Source: Kazachstania africana CBS 2517 (Eukaryota > Ascomycota > Saccharomycetes > Saccharomycetales > Saccharomycetaceae). Taken from it: 64,000 nucleotides of DNA. The notes under the pieces were generated by a model. The model was not told where the DNA came from. It did not search any database and saw only the letters and a list, made by a program, of their open reading frames with translations. The DNA lies in assembly GCF_000304475.1 (NCBI RefSeq), contig NC_018943.1, positions 496,001 through 560,000 of the forward strand, in the 5' to 3' direction. This document shows, in pieces, positions 18,523 to 29,800 of the stretch (the stretch's first letter is position 1; every line of letters starts with the position of its first letter). The position numbers and the translations under genes were made by a program.

Positions 18523-19462
18523 TCATTTAGCAAATCCTATGATTAGTGTTTTATTAAGCCAATTGTACGAGTGGCCTAGCTTATCCTTAATAGCCGAAGA
18601 ATCTTCGACTGTCTTGTACTCAACAAATGCCAAGTGACGAGGACTAACCAGTCTTACTTCCACCAAGCCTGCGTTTTGAAAAAGATTTATTACATCTTCT
18701 TGTTTTACATTAGCAGGTAAATTTTGTACAAGTAAGACTTTATTTGGAGGATTTTCACTGATATTCACAGGTTTTACCTTGGTTTCATCTTTCTTTTTAG
18801 TTTTCTTGAGAGGACCAGAACTCATTGCCTTACTTAGTTGTTGATCTTGAAGAGATTGTAATGTCTCAGTTACAATTTTGGCGATTTCTTCCTCTGATAA
18901 TCCCTTCTTTCTCAATTTATAACTAGTTCTTCTCTTTATCCTCTTTAAATAATAAGCTCTGGCTACATCTTCGTCAGCAAGACGTAACTTTTTAGATTGT
19001 CTTTTTTTCAGTATTTTACCTAATAATCGTTTATCCTCTGCAGATATCCCTATTAAAGAATCGTGCTTAGCAAAAGTTATGCTTATAACATTCCCGTTTA
19101 TCTTCGAGTTTTGAAATCGTGTCATAAATTGATTCGCTAGATCATTACTTGTAAAAGTGATAAAACATTGATTAGGTAGCTTTTTAGATTTTGAAATAGA
19201 TATAATACCATTAGTCTCATCTAATAAGGCTATTTTGGAGTTTAATTTATTTTCTGGCAAAGTAACATTCTCACTGACATATTTATTGGATGGGTTTATG
19301 TTTTTCAGTATGAGTTTTATAAAATTTGACTTATTCTGAGGTCGAGATGGGACATTTGATACATGAAGACTATGAAAATAATGTTAGTTACATTGAAGAG
19401 GAGTTGTCATATTAGGCAGCATATATGCTTGTGAGTACATACGTTTTAATAGTAGTAGTCAT
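18523..19462 (-). CDS. MUD1: Mud1, U1 snRNP A protein, two exons
   Basis: The gene is spliced. Exon 1 is 19462-19443 (20 nt, MTTTIK plus two bases) and exon 2 is 19369-18523, giving 288 residues (S. cerevisiae Mud1 is 298). Exon 2 runs in frame through VPSRPQNK and LKNINPSNKY, which match the S. cerevisiae N terminus and confirm the join. RRM1 is degenerate. RRM2 is at the C terminus, with RNP2-like VLLVQNLP and RNP1-like HLAFVEY, ending TLIIGFAK. A basic linker lies between. Mud1 is the yeast U1A homologue, part of the U1 snRNP. S. cerevisiae MUD1 also has an intron at its 5' end. The longest uninterrupted frame starts only at a non-ATG codon (19260), which signals the missing exon. Confidence 0.92.
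19370..19442 (-). other. MUD1: MUD1 intron
   Basis: This 73-nt intron has 5' splice site GTATGT (consensus), branch sequence AACTAAC (plus-strand 19383-19389, first base differing from TACTAAC) and 3' site CATAG. Read-through meets an in-frame TAA ten codons past the exon end, so splicing is needed for the full protein. Confidence 0.9.
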
Positions 19463-19638
19463 GAATATCAGGCCTTGTAGTGGGGTATTAGATGTTCTAT
19501 AGACTTTGTATGAAATTGTTTATTACATATATTTCATGTTTTTCATGGAAAAAAAAAATTAAACTTGATCGAATTTTAATTTAAGCTAGATACAAAGGTA
19601 CATACAGAAAATAATAGTTAGTTATTATATAAAACTTC

Positions 19639-21015
19639 TTATTTCTTAGCAGCCTTTTGAGCAGCCTTGGTAACCTTACCGGCCTTGTCAGACTTGTCAA
19701 CAGACTTGATGACACCGACAGCAACGGTTTGTCTCATATCTCTGACAGCGAATCTACCTAATGGTGGGTAGTCAGTGAAAGCTTCAACACACATTGGCTT
19801 AGATGGAACGAATTTGACTAAAGCAGCATCACCGGACTTTAAGAACTTTGGAGAGTCTTCTAATTTCTTACCAGATCTTCTGTCGTTCTTTTCTAATAAT
19901 TCATCGAATCTACAAGCAATGTGAGCAGTGTGACAATCTAAGACTGGAGAGTAACCAGCAGAGATTTGACCTGGATGGTTTAAGACAATGACGGTAGCAT
20001 TGAAAGAAGCAGCACCCTTTGGTGGATCGTTCTTGGAGTCACCACAGACGTTACCTCTTCTGATTTCCTTAACGGAAACGTTCTTGACGTTGAAACCAAC
20101 GTTGTCACCTGGCATACCGGCTTCTAATTGTTCGTGGTGCATTTCGACGGACTTAACTTCGGTAGTAACACCAGCTGGGGCAAAAGTGACGACCATACCT
20201 GGCTTGATAACACCGGTTTCGACTCTACCGACTGGCACAGTACCGATACCACCAATCTTGTAAACATCTTGTAATGGTAATCTTAATGGCTTGTCAGTTG
20301 GTCTGGAAGGTGGTTCGATAGCGTCAATGGCTTCTAATAAAGTCTTACCCTTGACGACACCGGCCTTGGTTTCCTTTTCCCAACCCTTGTACCAGGAAGC
20401 GTTAGTGGTAACTTCAATCATGTTGTCACCATTCCAACCAGAGATTGGAACGAATGGAACAGTCTTTGGGTTGTAACCAACCTTCTTGATGAAGTTAGCG
20501 GTTTCCTTGCAAATTTCTTGGAATCTGGATTCGTCCCACTTGACGGAATCCATCTTGTTGACAGCAACGATTAATTGCTTAACACCTAAGGTGTAAGCTA
20601 ATAAAGCGTGTTCTCTGGTTTGACCATCCTTGGAGATACCAGCTTCGAATTCACCGACACCACCAGCAATGATTAAAATAGCACAATCAGCTTGGGAAGT
20701 ACCAGTAATCATATTCTTGATGAAATCTCTGTGACCTGGAGCATCAATAACGGTAACTTGGTACTTTGGAGTTTCGAACTTCCATAAAGCAATATCGATA
20801 GTGATACCTCTTTCTCTTTCAGCCTTTAATTTATCTAAAACCCAAGCGTACTTGAAAGAACCCTTACCTAATTCAGCGGCTTCCTTTTCGAACTTTTCGA
20901 TGGTTCTCTTGTCAATACCACCACACTTGTAAATTAAGTGACCGGTAGTAGTAGACTTACCGGAATCGACGTGACCGATGACGACAACGTTAACGTGAGA
21001 CTTTTCCTTACCCAT
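19639..21015 (-). CDS. TEF2: Translation elongation factor eEF1A
   Basis: The protein is 458 residues, identical in length to S. cerevisiae eEF1A. G-motifs are GHVDSGKS (residues 14-21), DAPGH (about 91-95) and NKMD (about 153-156). It delivers aminoacyl-tRNA to the ribosomal A site. Codon bias is extreme, as for RPL3. Synteny with MUD1 and TKL2 makes it the TEF2 copy (YBR118W) rather than TEF1. The promoter has RRPE and two Rap1-like sites. Confidence 0.98.
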   Translation of the reverse strand: MGKEKSHVNVVVIGHVDSGKSTTTGHLIYKCGGIDKRTIEKFEKEAAELGKGSFKYAWVLDKLKAERERGITIDIALWKFETPKYQVTVIDAPGHRDFIKNMITGTSQADCAILIIAGGVGEFEAGISKDGQTREHALLAYTLGVKQLIVAVNKMDSVKWDESRFQEICKETANFIKKVGYNPKTVPFVPISGWNGDNMIEVTTNASWYKGWEKETKAGVVKGKTLLEAIDAIEPPSRPTDKPLRLPLQDVYKIGGIGTVPVGRVETGVIKPGMVVTFAPAGVTTEVKSVEMHHEQLEAGMPGDNVGFNVKNVSVKEIRRGNVCGDSKNDPPKGAASFNATVIVLNHPGQISAGYSPVLDCHTAHIACRFDELLEKNDRRSGKKLEDSPKFLKSGDAALVKFVPSKPMCVEAFTDYPPLGRFAVRDMRQTVAVGVIKSVDKSDKAGKVTKAAQKAAKK

Positions 21016-21156
21016 TTTAGCTTGATTTGTTGTTAATTGGATTGTAAAGAAACCAAAGAAAACTCTTCAAAAATTGGAAGATGAAATTTTTTTCAAAATG
21101 AAACTTGAAGAAAACATCAAATTATAAATATCAGCATTTGCAAATGAAAATTGCAG

Positions 21157-21397
21157 TGAAAAATTTTGCTTAGCGGTGGTCGTACAATTGGATAAGCTAT
21201 TGTTAATTTTTTCCAAAAGTGATAATTTTTACTGTTTACTACGGGCGTTTCTGAGCGATATTCTCCTTTTTTCTTTTTTTTTCTTCCTTTCTCACTTAAA
21301 AATTTGAATCTTTTCTTTTATTTTCCGAGAGAAAAAAAGTTATTTTTTGCAAGTGGCTCTTTTTGTATGTGGTGAGTGGGTTAAAGTATGGGTGGTA
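21157..21397 (-). promoter_or_regulatory. TEF2: TEF2 promoter: RRPE and two Rap1-like sites
   Basis: An exact TGAAAAATTTT lies at 21157-21167, 142 bp before the start codon. Two Rap1-like sites, read on the minus strand, are AACCCACTCACC (21371-21382, good match to the ACCCANNCA core) and ACCACCCATACT (21386-21397, weaker). Between them and the gene is an oligo-T tract (about 21267-21300). TEF genes in S. cerevisiae are Rap1-activated. The motifs are seen; function is inferred. Confidence 0.5.
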
Positions 21398-21656
21398 GTC
21401 GAGCGGTCAATAGAAAACAGTCAAACGAACATTCCAGAAAGTGGCCCACTCGAATGGGGGGGCATCGGGCAACAAATATCCCGTTTCTACGTCATGTGAC
21501 CAAAATAAATTCTTCCAAGATCTCTCTTGGGTACATAGCATTTCATGTTCCGTCATGTACCATATGAAATAAACCGTTCAAACCATTCAGTCAAACTTAA
21601 ATATGTCATTCTCTTATATTTCCGGCAAACCTATAAATTCTTCCAGGTCTGCGCAT

Positions 21657-21703
21657 TTATTGCTGACACAATCTGCTGTTAGTAGATGGCGCGTCAGCAA
21701 AAA
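21657..21703 (+). promoter_or_regulatory. Ace1/Cup2-type copper-response motifs before the metallothionein gene
   Basis: TTATTGCTGA (21657-21666) and, on the other strand, TTTTTGCTGA (21694-21703) both fit the HTHNNGCTGD pattern of yeast Ace1/Cup2 sites. A third GCTG core sits between them (about 21673). They are 120-165 bp upstream of the start. A TATAAA follows at about 21724. Confidence 0.55.
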
Positions 21704-21823
21704 GAACTCTTGAGATGTATGCATATAAATAAGGAGATACCATGGCAACAATAAGCTCACTTCAAGCAATCATACCATTGTTAAAATTTAACATTAACAA
21801 AATAAGATAGGGTTATTAAGAAA

Positions 21824-22033
21824 ATGGCTAATAATTGTAAATGTTCAAATTGTCAAAAGGGATGTTCATGTGGCCCCCAATGCGGCTCGTCTTGTACATC
21901 TAACAAAAGTACTAGTTGTAAGTGTTCACAAAAGGTTTGTCAAGGTTGCGAACCGAACCAATGCATATGTGGTAACGATACATGTGCTGATGCATGCTCT
22001 AAAGATAACAAATGCCAATGTCCGTCTCACTAA
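21824..22033 (+). CDS. Cysteine-rich metallothionein
   Basis: This 69-residue protein has 17 Cys, mostly as CxC and CxxC pairs (C5, C7, C10, C14, C16, C20, C24, C32, C34, C39, C42, C47, C49, C54, C58, C64, C66). It lacks aromatic residues and is rich in Lys, Ser and Asn. This is a classic metallothionein composition, predicted to bind Cu(I), Zn or Cd through thiolate clusters in the cytosol. The start MANNCKC recalls a Candida glabrata metallothionein more than S. cerevisiae Cup1, and the length equals S. cerevisiae Crs5. No such gene lies between TEF2 and TKL2 in S. cerevisiae. Copper-type promoter motifs lie upstream. Orthology to CRS5 or to glabrata MT-I is unresolved. Confidence 0.88.
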   Translation: MANNCKCSNCQKGCSCGPQCGSSCTSNKSTSCKCSQKVCQGCEPNQCICGNDTCADACSKDNKCQCPSH

Positions 22034-22795
22034 TTTCTAGTCTCTTTTATATATTCGCTGTAAAAATAGTTTCATTTAATATGATTCACATTTCCCCAAG
22101 ATTATTAAACCACTGATGAAGTGGTATGTTCAATTTATATAACTCTAGTTATAGTTCTCTGCCGTTAGCAGGTGCCTATTGGTTTTTTTACCCAAAAAAG
22201 ATTATACGTATCATGCAAGAGTATTGAGATTAGTACAGGTATTACCAGTGGAGGAATAAGAAACCAGCATATAATTAGTTTAAGAATCCCATTGCATTTA
22301 TTCCTAAAATTAAACAAATGGGCTGCTTACCGAATGGGGCACAACTTTATAGTACCTGCGTATTTTCAAGTCTTGAAATCTTCAACGACATTGCCCAGTA
22401 GATATCTGAAAATTAACTGACCGCTGATTGAATTAGGTTAGTTTTATTAGAAATCAACGAATTTAACCATACAGAGGTGGAAGAAGCTACCGGTTTCCTT
22501 ATAATATGGACGGTACAAATACTCTAGAGCTTTTTATGCTAGGCACTTCATGCAGCTATATCCTCTGGTGAAGTTCCACTATGGTAGTAATATACTTTGA
22601 GCTAACATTGTACCCGGTATGGCAGTGCCATTCCGATTTAATTTCAACATTAAAGCAATAGTGAAGCTCTGAACGGCCCTCCAAAATAATAACTGCCTGA
22701 GAAGTACTCTGACAATATGATGCTCAATAGGTTTGTGTCCTTAAAATATCCTCCTATGAAGGATGCTTCTTATTCCTTCAAAAATACAAATCCTA
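22034..22795. other. Intergenic region metallothionein to tRNA-Glu
   Basis: This 762-bp stretch has no gene I can support. An 82-codon ORF near 22172 lacks any recognisable feature. No clear LTR is seen upstream of the tRNA. Confidence 0.5.
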
Positions 22796-22867
22796 TCCGA
22801 TATAGTGTAACGGCTATCACATCACGCTTTCACCGTGGAGACCGGGGTTCGACTCCCCGTATCGGAG
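22796..22867 (+). tRNA. tRNA-Glu (anticodon TTC)
   Basis: This 72-nt cloverleaf begins TCCGATATAGTGTAACGGCT and ends with the complementary TATCGGA plus G. The anticodon loop is CTTTCAC with anticodon TTC, closed by TCACG/CGTGG. The T arm reads GGGGTTCGACTCCCC. It has no intron. An oligo-T terminator lies just downstream. It appears identical to the S. cerevisiae tRNA as I recall it. Confidence 0.97.
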
Positions 22868-23733
22868 TAGCTTTTATTTTTTCTTATAGAACAAATATAC
22901 CTCGAGAAATATTACTGCATTTTAACGTAAACACCGCCATGGTAGTCGAGTTGGTTCACTATTCTGATGCACATATACTAACTTATGGACAAATTGATTC
23001 ATGGTTCTCTTTTATTCCTTGTCACTTCCCTTGTTTCACGCATTTTTTTAGTCAAAAAATGTATGTTGTAGCTTGCGTCAAAAGCAAAAGGAAAAATTGA
23101 ACTTTAATAAATGTCATAGCATTCAACCACAGAAAATTTCAGTGTTTTCCCCATTTCGGGAATATTAACATCAAACGATCAAACTTGCTTGCTAATCTTA
23201 ATAATCACTGACTGAAATTCAGCTCGAAACCTGCTGTTGGAGGATATCCGAAAGTGTCCTAATCGCACCACCTTCTATGTCGTTTCTCCTTAACACCCAG
23301 AAACAAGGCCGCGACCTCTACCTACATCAACTCATGTTGAATATAGCTTGTCTATTTGTCCAAAAGTTCGGTGCCCTAGCTTTTCTCTTAAGGGTTAATT
23401 AGAAATATGCTACTTGGGTCGAATCAAAGGCCAGTGCTCCAATTGTCAAATAAAGAGGATTCAGCCGTCATATTCTCATAGAATGCCTCACGCGTTGAAA
23501 GGGCTTACATTACTTTCATAACAATTTTCTACTTTGAGGTAAAGTACCCTATAATAGCAATTGGGTATGACAATTTCTTGGTTTAAGGGAGAGGGGTGTA
23601 AGCCATCTTTTGTGCAAATAAACATATATAAAAGAAAAAGACATTCTAACGAAGTGTCTATGTAGTGATAAGCAGTATCAACAGTAGGAAGGATTCGTTC
23701 AATTTTCAATATAATCTGATACAAACACTGAAA
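22868..23733. other. Intergenic region tRNA-Glu to TKL2
   Basis: This 866-bp region holds no convincing gene. An STRE core AGGGG at 23592-23596 and a TATA stretch near 23628 lie 100-140 bp before TKL2, which fits stress-linked expression of TKL2. Confidence 0.45.
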
Positions 23734-25815
23734 ATGTCTTCTCAATTCTCTGACATCGACTGGCTAGCTATCAATACTCTTAGAGTGTTATCAGTTGACC
23801 AAGTGAATAAAGGTAATTCTGGTCATCCAGGTGCTCCTCTGGGTCTTGCGCCTGCCGCTCACGTTTTATGGAAGCAGATGCATTTGAATCCAGAAAATCC
23901 AACTTGGATAAATAGAGACAGGTTTGTGCTTTCCAATGGTCATGCCTGCGCTCTTTTATACTCTCTATTACACATAGTTGGGTACCAATATTCAATTGAA
24001 GACTTGAAGCAATTCAGACAGTTAGACTCAAAGACGCCAGGCCATCCTGAATTTGAGCTTCCTGGTGTTGAAGTCACAACTGGTCCACTAGGTCAAGGTA
24101 TTTCGAATGCTGTTGGCATGGCAATTGCTCAAGCAAATTTTGCTGCTACATACAATAAACCAGATGAAGGCTTTATTTTATCAGATTCATACACTTACGC
24201 TATTTTGGGAGATGGTTGCCTACAAGAAGGTGTTTCCTCTGAAACATGCTCGTTAGCAGGTCACTTGAAACTGGGTAATTTGATTGTACTTTATGATGAT
24301 AACAAAATTACTATTGACGGTAAGACTGAAGTATCCTTTGATGAAGATGTTTTAAAAAGATACGAAGCCTACGGATGGGAAACCATGTCCATTGAAAATG
24401 GCAATGAAGACTTGGACGGAATTGCAAATGCAATTCAAAAGGCCAAAGAAAATAAAGAAAAGCCAACTCTCATTAAAATTTCAACAACTATTGGTTTTGG
24501 ATCTCTCCAAGCTGGTTCACATTCTGTTCATGGTTCGCCTTTGAAGCCAGATGACGTAAAACAGTTGAAGAAGAAACTTGGTTTTGATCCAGAGAAGTCA
24601 TTTGTGGTTCCACAAGAAGTTTATGATTTCTATCAAAAGGAGATTGTAGAGCCTAGTAGGGAAGCAAATATGGAATGGATTAAAAAATTCAAAGAATACC
24701 AAACAAAATTCCCGGCCTTAGGGTCAGAACTTGACAGAAGATTAAATGGTGAATTGCCAGCAGATTGGAGCAGTAGCTTGCCGGTCTACAATCCCACTGA
24801 TTCAGCTGTGGCAACAAGAAAATTATCTGAAATTGTACTTGAAAACATTTATGCCGCCTTACCAGAACTAATTGGCGGTTCTGCCGATTTAACCCCATCA
24901 AATCTAACAAGATGGAAGGAAGCTATAGATTTCCAGCCTCCATCATCTGGTTTAGGTGAATATTCAGGAAGATATATTAGATACGGTGTTCGAGAACATG
25001 GTATGAGCGCTATTATGAATGGTATTTCTGCATTTGGCGCAAATTACAGACCTTTTGGTGGAACATTTTTAAATTTTGTGTCTTATGCTTCTGGGGCTGT
25101 CAGATTAGCAGCTTTGTCAGGCCATCCTGTTATCTGGGTTGCTACACATGATTCTATTGGCCTGGGTGAAGATGGTCCGACACATCAACCTATTGAAACT
25201 TTGACACACTTTAGAGCCCTTCCAAATATGCACGTATGGAGGCCTGCTGATGGTAATGAAACATCAGCTGCTTACAAAGCTGCTATTGAATCTACACACA
25301 GTCCAAGCATCATAGCTCTATCAAGACAAAATTTGCCCCAATTAGAGGGTTCTTCAATTGACAAAGCACTGAAGGGCGGATATGTTATACACGATGTTGA
25401 AAATCCGGACATTATTTTGGTGTCAACAGGATCAGAAGTCCATCTTTGTATAGAGGCCTCAAAGATGCTGGCCAAGAAAGACATGCCTGTTAAGGCCCGT
25501 GTCATTTCTTTGCCTGACTTTATGACATTTAATTCACAGCCTCTAGATTACAAGATGACGATATTACCTGACAATGTCCCAATCATGTCAGTAGAAGTGG
25601 CAGCCACCTCTGGTTGGGGTAAATACGCTCATGAACATTTTGGAATAGATAGATTTGGTGTCTGCGGTAAAGGACCTGATGTTTACAAATATTTCAACTT
25701 TGTTCCAGAGGGCGTAGCTGAAAGAGCTGAAAAAGTAGCAGAATTCTATCAGGATAGAGTCGTATATTCTCCTTTGAATAGAGCATTGCCATTCAATACC
25801 ACTACAGAGTTTTAG
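23734..25815 (+). CDS. TKL2: Transketolase
   Basis: From the ATG at 23734 (MSSQFSDIDWLAINTLR) the protein is 693 residues; yeast transketolases are about 680. It transfers two-carbon ketol units in the non-oxidative pentose phosphate pathway using thiamine pyrophosphate. The TPP-binding motif GDGCLQEG begins near residue 159 and ends in the YDDN segment. Other signatures are GHPGAPLG, GHACALLY, GPLGQG and DSIGLGEDGPTHQPIE. The frame extends 23 codons upstream but only from GTG, so the ATG is preferred. Placement next to LYS2 and TEF2 identifies it as TKL2 (YBR117C) rather than TKL1. Confidence 0.95.
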   Translation: MSSQFSDIDWLAINTLRVLSVDQVNKGNSGHPGAPLGLAPAAHVLWKQMHLNPENPTWINRDRFVLSNGHACALLYSLLHIVGYQYSIEDLKQFRQLDSKTPGHPEFELPGVEVTTGPLGQGISNAVGMAIAQANFAATYNKPDEGFILSDSYTYAILGDGCLQEGVSSETCSLAGHLKLGNLIVLYDDNKITIDGKTEVSFDEDVLKRYEAYGWETMSIENGNEDLDGIANAIQKAKENKEKPTLIKISTTIGFGSLQAGSHSVHGSPLKPDDVKQLKKKLGFDPEKSFVVPQEVYDFYQKEIVEPSREANMEWIKKFKEYQTKFPALGSELDRRLNGELPADWSSSLPVYNPTDSAVATRKLSEIVLENIYAALPELIGGSADLTPSNLTRWKEAIDFQPPSSGLGEYSGRYIRYGVREHGMSAIMNGISAFGANYRPFGGTFLNFVSYASGAVRLAALSGHPVIWVATHDSIGLGEDGPTHQPIETLTHFRALPNMHVWRPADGNETSAAYKAAIESTHSPSIIALSRQNLPQLEGSSIDKALKGGYVIHDVENPDIILVSTGSEVHLCIEASKMLAKKDMPVKARVISLPDFMTFNSQPLDYKMTILPDNVPIMSVEVAATSGWGKYAHEHFGIDRFGVCGKGPDVYKYFNFVPEGVAERAEKVAEFYQDRVVYSPLNRALPFNTTTEF

Positions 25816-26816
25816 TTAATTACATGTCTCCGTGAGATTGGATTTATATATATTTTATGCAGCTAAGCATGTTCTTGCTTTGTCATTTTGATGAAAGGCT
25901 ATACATTATATAGGCAATGAAGTACAGTTATTTCTGCTCATAACTGTAATGATCTGTAAGGACCGTCCTACGTTTTTTTTGATAAATGTTACTTCTCGAA
26001 CGCTTTTGAGCACTAACTTAGATCTTCAAATCACTACGTATGTGCTTTCAATAGTTCGGAATTTATCTCCAGTGATCCATGATGTTCTTGGCCATTACTA
26101 GACTATTTTCATCTTTCAAGATAAAACCCTGACATTATGTGCAAACTGGAAGTCATTTGAGGGTTTACATAGGTACTACAATTTACCTAAGTATATGCAT
26201 TTTTATTTTGTCGTGTCTCACAGCATCACAAAATTTTTCACTTCTTAATAATTTTTGTAAAGAACGAAATCCTATGAGTGGGCATGTGCGGTTTTGAACG
26301 ATCGTGTTCCTGGACCTTTGCTACAATTATAATATCACTTCACCTTGGATACAAACGTCTACACTAGCCACTGGAGATCATTGACATCGTGTCTGCTACA
26401 AAGAATTTTACCATTAAGGCCATGTGACTAAAACATGATTTCAATTTCCCTCTGGAATTACATTTTACAAGAGGCAGTAAACAGAAACAGCCCAGCAACG
26501 GCGACTTTCCGGCCAAGCCAATTGCTTCTATTCTGTCTGTGTAAAATGCATGTTGTCATCCTGGATGGCTGCATTTTTCCGTGAAGTTCAAAAGATTCCG
26601 CAGGCTTTTCAATAGACGGAATTTTTCAGGATGATTACAATAAAATTCGAGAGATGAGTCAAAAATGTAGTGAGGCGGCAACAGACTGCTACAAGCAATC
26701 TGATATATATATAATGAAACAATTGCTCTAGTGAATACTTGCCATAGATTCTTGCTCTATAAGAAAAACATAACTCGAGAAATATATAAAGAGAACCCCT
26801 TTCAAACGTATAGAAA
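25816..26816. other. Intergenic region TKL2-LYS2
   Basis: This 1-kb region has no gene I can recognise. The one strong motif is a Gcn4 site (separate entry). A TATA stretch lies near 26704-26711. Confidence 0.5.
26655..26661. promoter_or_regulatory. LYS2: Gcn4 site upstream of LYS2
   Basis: An exact TGAGTCA lies 156 bp before the LYS2 start. Gcn4 induces LYS2 under amino-acid starvation in S. cerevisiae. No exact Lys14 site (TCCRNYGGA) was found by eye. Confidence 0.65.
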
Positions 26817-29800
26817 ATGACAATTGAAAATATATGGATGCAACTTCTCGATAACCCAACACTCAGTGTTCTTCCTCATGACTACTTACGTCCTCAGCAA
26901 GAACCTTTCATTAAACAAGAAGAATTAATTGTTCAATTACCTCAATTGGACTTACCTTTCGAAGGCTTTGAAGACAAGTACACAGTTTTCTTGGCTCTAT
27001 GGTCTACTTTGATTTTCAGATTAAGCGGTGACGCTGACATTGTTTTATACATTACAGGCAATAAGGTGCTGAGATTTCAAATTCAAGCGGAATGTACCTT
27101 CCAACATCTAATTGAAATCATAAGAAGTAAATTAGACGAACTTTCGAACATTGTCGACGAAATCAACTTCGATTGCTTTGCTGAAAAAATACAACAAGAA
27201 CAAGATTTAGAGAAAACACCTCAGTTATTTCGTTTAGCCGGTTTATTAGATGCATCTTCCGATTTCAAGCTAAATGCCTTCAAATATCATCCTTTAGATC
27301 TAGCCATCAATCTACGGTCCATAAACAATACACACACATTGGAACTAATTTTTAACGCATACATTTACTCAACAGAAAGAATCCAAACTTTAAGTGACCA
27401 ATTCATACAATTTATATCAGTAGTTCAGCAAAACCCTCAATGTGTTATAACCCAGGCGAGCTTAGTAACTCCGGAATCACTAAACAGGTTACCTAATCCA
27501 ACTAGAGATCTGGATTGGTGTGGATTCGTCGGCTGCATTCAAGACATATTTCAGGATAATGCCGAATCTTTCCCAGATAGGACATGTGTAGTGGAAACTG
27601 GTTCTTCCAAAATGCCTCGCAGAACGTTCACTTACCAAGATATCAATAGAGCTTCTAATATTGTGGCCCATTATCTAATCGACACAGGAATCAAAGTGGG
27701 TGATGTGGTTATGATTTATTCATCAAGAGGGGTCGATCTGATGATTTGCGTATTGGGTGTTTTAAAAGCTGGTGCCACCTTTTCTGTCATTGATCCTGCA
27801 TATCCCCCAGCAAGACAAACTGTCTACTTAGATGTTGCTAGGCCAAAGGGACTAATTGTCATTAGATCAGCAGGCGTCCTAGATTCACTAGTGGAGAATT
27901 TCATTAAAGATGAATTGGAAGTCATTACTAGAATCCCTTCAGTTGCAATTCAGGCGGATGGTACCTTACAAGGCTCACTCGATCAAACAAATGATATTTT
28001 ATCTAAATATGAGACTATGAAAGACCAAAGAACGGGTGTCATAGTTGGTCCAGATTCCAATCCTACATTATCTTTCACCTCAGGTTCAGAGGGAAAACCA
28101 AAGGGTGTATTAGGCAGACATTATTCTTTAGCTTATTACTTCAGTTGGATGGCTTCCCAGTTTAACTTATCTTCCAAAGATAGATTTACTATGTTGAGTG
28201 GTATAGCACATGATCCCATCCAAAGAGATATGTTTACTCCATTATTCTTGGGTGCTCAATTATATGTCCCAACTGAAGAAGACATATGTACCCCTGGTCA
28301 GTTAGCAAAGTGGATGAGTGATAACAACTGTACTATTACACATTTAACTCCAGCAATGGGTCAATTATTGACAGCACAAGCCGTTACACCATTCCCAAAA
28401 TTACATCATGCCTTCTTTGTTGGAGATGTATTAACCAAACGTGATTGCTTGAGATTACAGACACTTGCTGAAAACTGTTGTATCGTTAATATGTACGGTA
28501 CTACTGAAACTCAAAGGGCGGTATCTTATTTTGAAGTTCATTCTAGGACACAGGACCCTGACTTCTTAAAAAACTTGAAAAACGTGATGCCTGCAGGAAG
28601 AGGTATGAAAAATGTTCAACTGTTGGTTATTAACAGAAATGATAGATCTCAAATTTGTGGTGTTGGTGAAGTAGGTGAAATATACGTCAGAGCTGCTGGC
28701 CTGGCTGAGGGCTATAGAGGATTACCTGATCTTAACAAAGAAAAGTTCGTCAAAAATTGGTTTGTTGATGACGGACATTGGAATCATTTAGACAAAGATA
28801 GGGGTGAGCCCTGGAGAAAGTTTTGGTTAGGACCTAGAGACAGGTTATACAGAACTGGTGATTTGGGACGTTATTTACCAAATGGTGACTGTGAATGTTG
28901 CGGTAGAGCAGATGATCAAATTAAAATAAGAGGTTTTAGAATTGAATTAGGAGAAATAGATACACATATTTCTCAACATTCGTTAGTTCGTGAAAATATT
29001 ACGCTAGTACGTAAAAACGCCAATAATGAGCCAACATTAATAACCTTCATTGTTCCAAGATTTGACATGCCTAATGAATTGGCAGAATTTCAGACACCTG
29101 TTCCAGAAAGTGTCAAAGATCAGACTGTGAGGGGCTTAATCGCTTTTGACTTGCTTGGAAAGGATATCAAATTATTTTTGAGAAAAAGACTACCAAGTTA
29201 TGCTATTCCATCTTTGATTCTTGCTTGGGATAAGCTGCCACTAAATCCAAACGGGAAGGTGGATAAGCCAAAACTTCAATTCCCAACAGAAAAACAATTA
29301 AAAACTGTTGTTGAATATTCTCCTTCTACCAGCGATGATGGTGAACTAAGTCCAATTGAACGCAAGATTCGCGACATTTGGTCGGATATTTTACCAATAA
29401 CAGCCTCCTCAATGTCCATAAACGATTCTTTCTTTGACTTAGGGGGTCACTCAATTTTGGCTACCAAAATGTTCTTCACATTGAAAACCACATTTAACAT
29501 TGATTTGCCATTAAACTCAGTGTTCAAATTTCCAACAATCAAAACCTTAGCAGCAGAAATTGTAAGATTAGGAAAATCGAGCGTACAAAATAATCCACAA
29601 GCCTCTACTGGTAGTACCAAAACTGCTGAATATGAATCTGATGCAAGACAGTTAGTTAATACCCTACCGGAAAGTTATGCCAGTCGTAGTACATTGAAAA
29701 ATGATGGCACAATAAATGTCTTTGTTACTGGTGCAACAGGATTTTTGGGCTCCTATATTATAAGTAATATACTAAACAGAAGCAGTGACCATCAAACGTT

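Noticed and set aside
19639..21015. Long plus-strand ORFs opposite TEF2 (about 19988-20263 and 20291-20476)
   Set aside because: Antisense shadows produced by the strong codon bias of TEF2.
22172..22420. 82-codon ORF between the metallothionein gene and tRNA-Glu
   Set aside because: No recognisable domain, no conserved neighbour and ordinary random-ORF length for AT-rich DNA.
22040..22795. Possible LTR upstream of tRNA-Glu
   Set aside because: No TG...CA ends, no primer-binding site and no repeated copy within the window.
23665..23733. N-terminal extension of TKL2
   Set aside because: It begins with GTG; MSSQF at 23734 matches the usual transketolase start.
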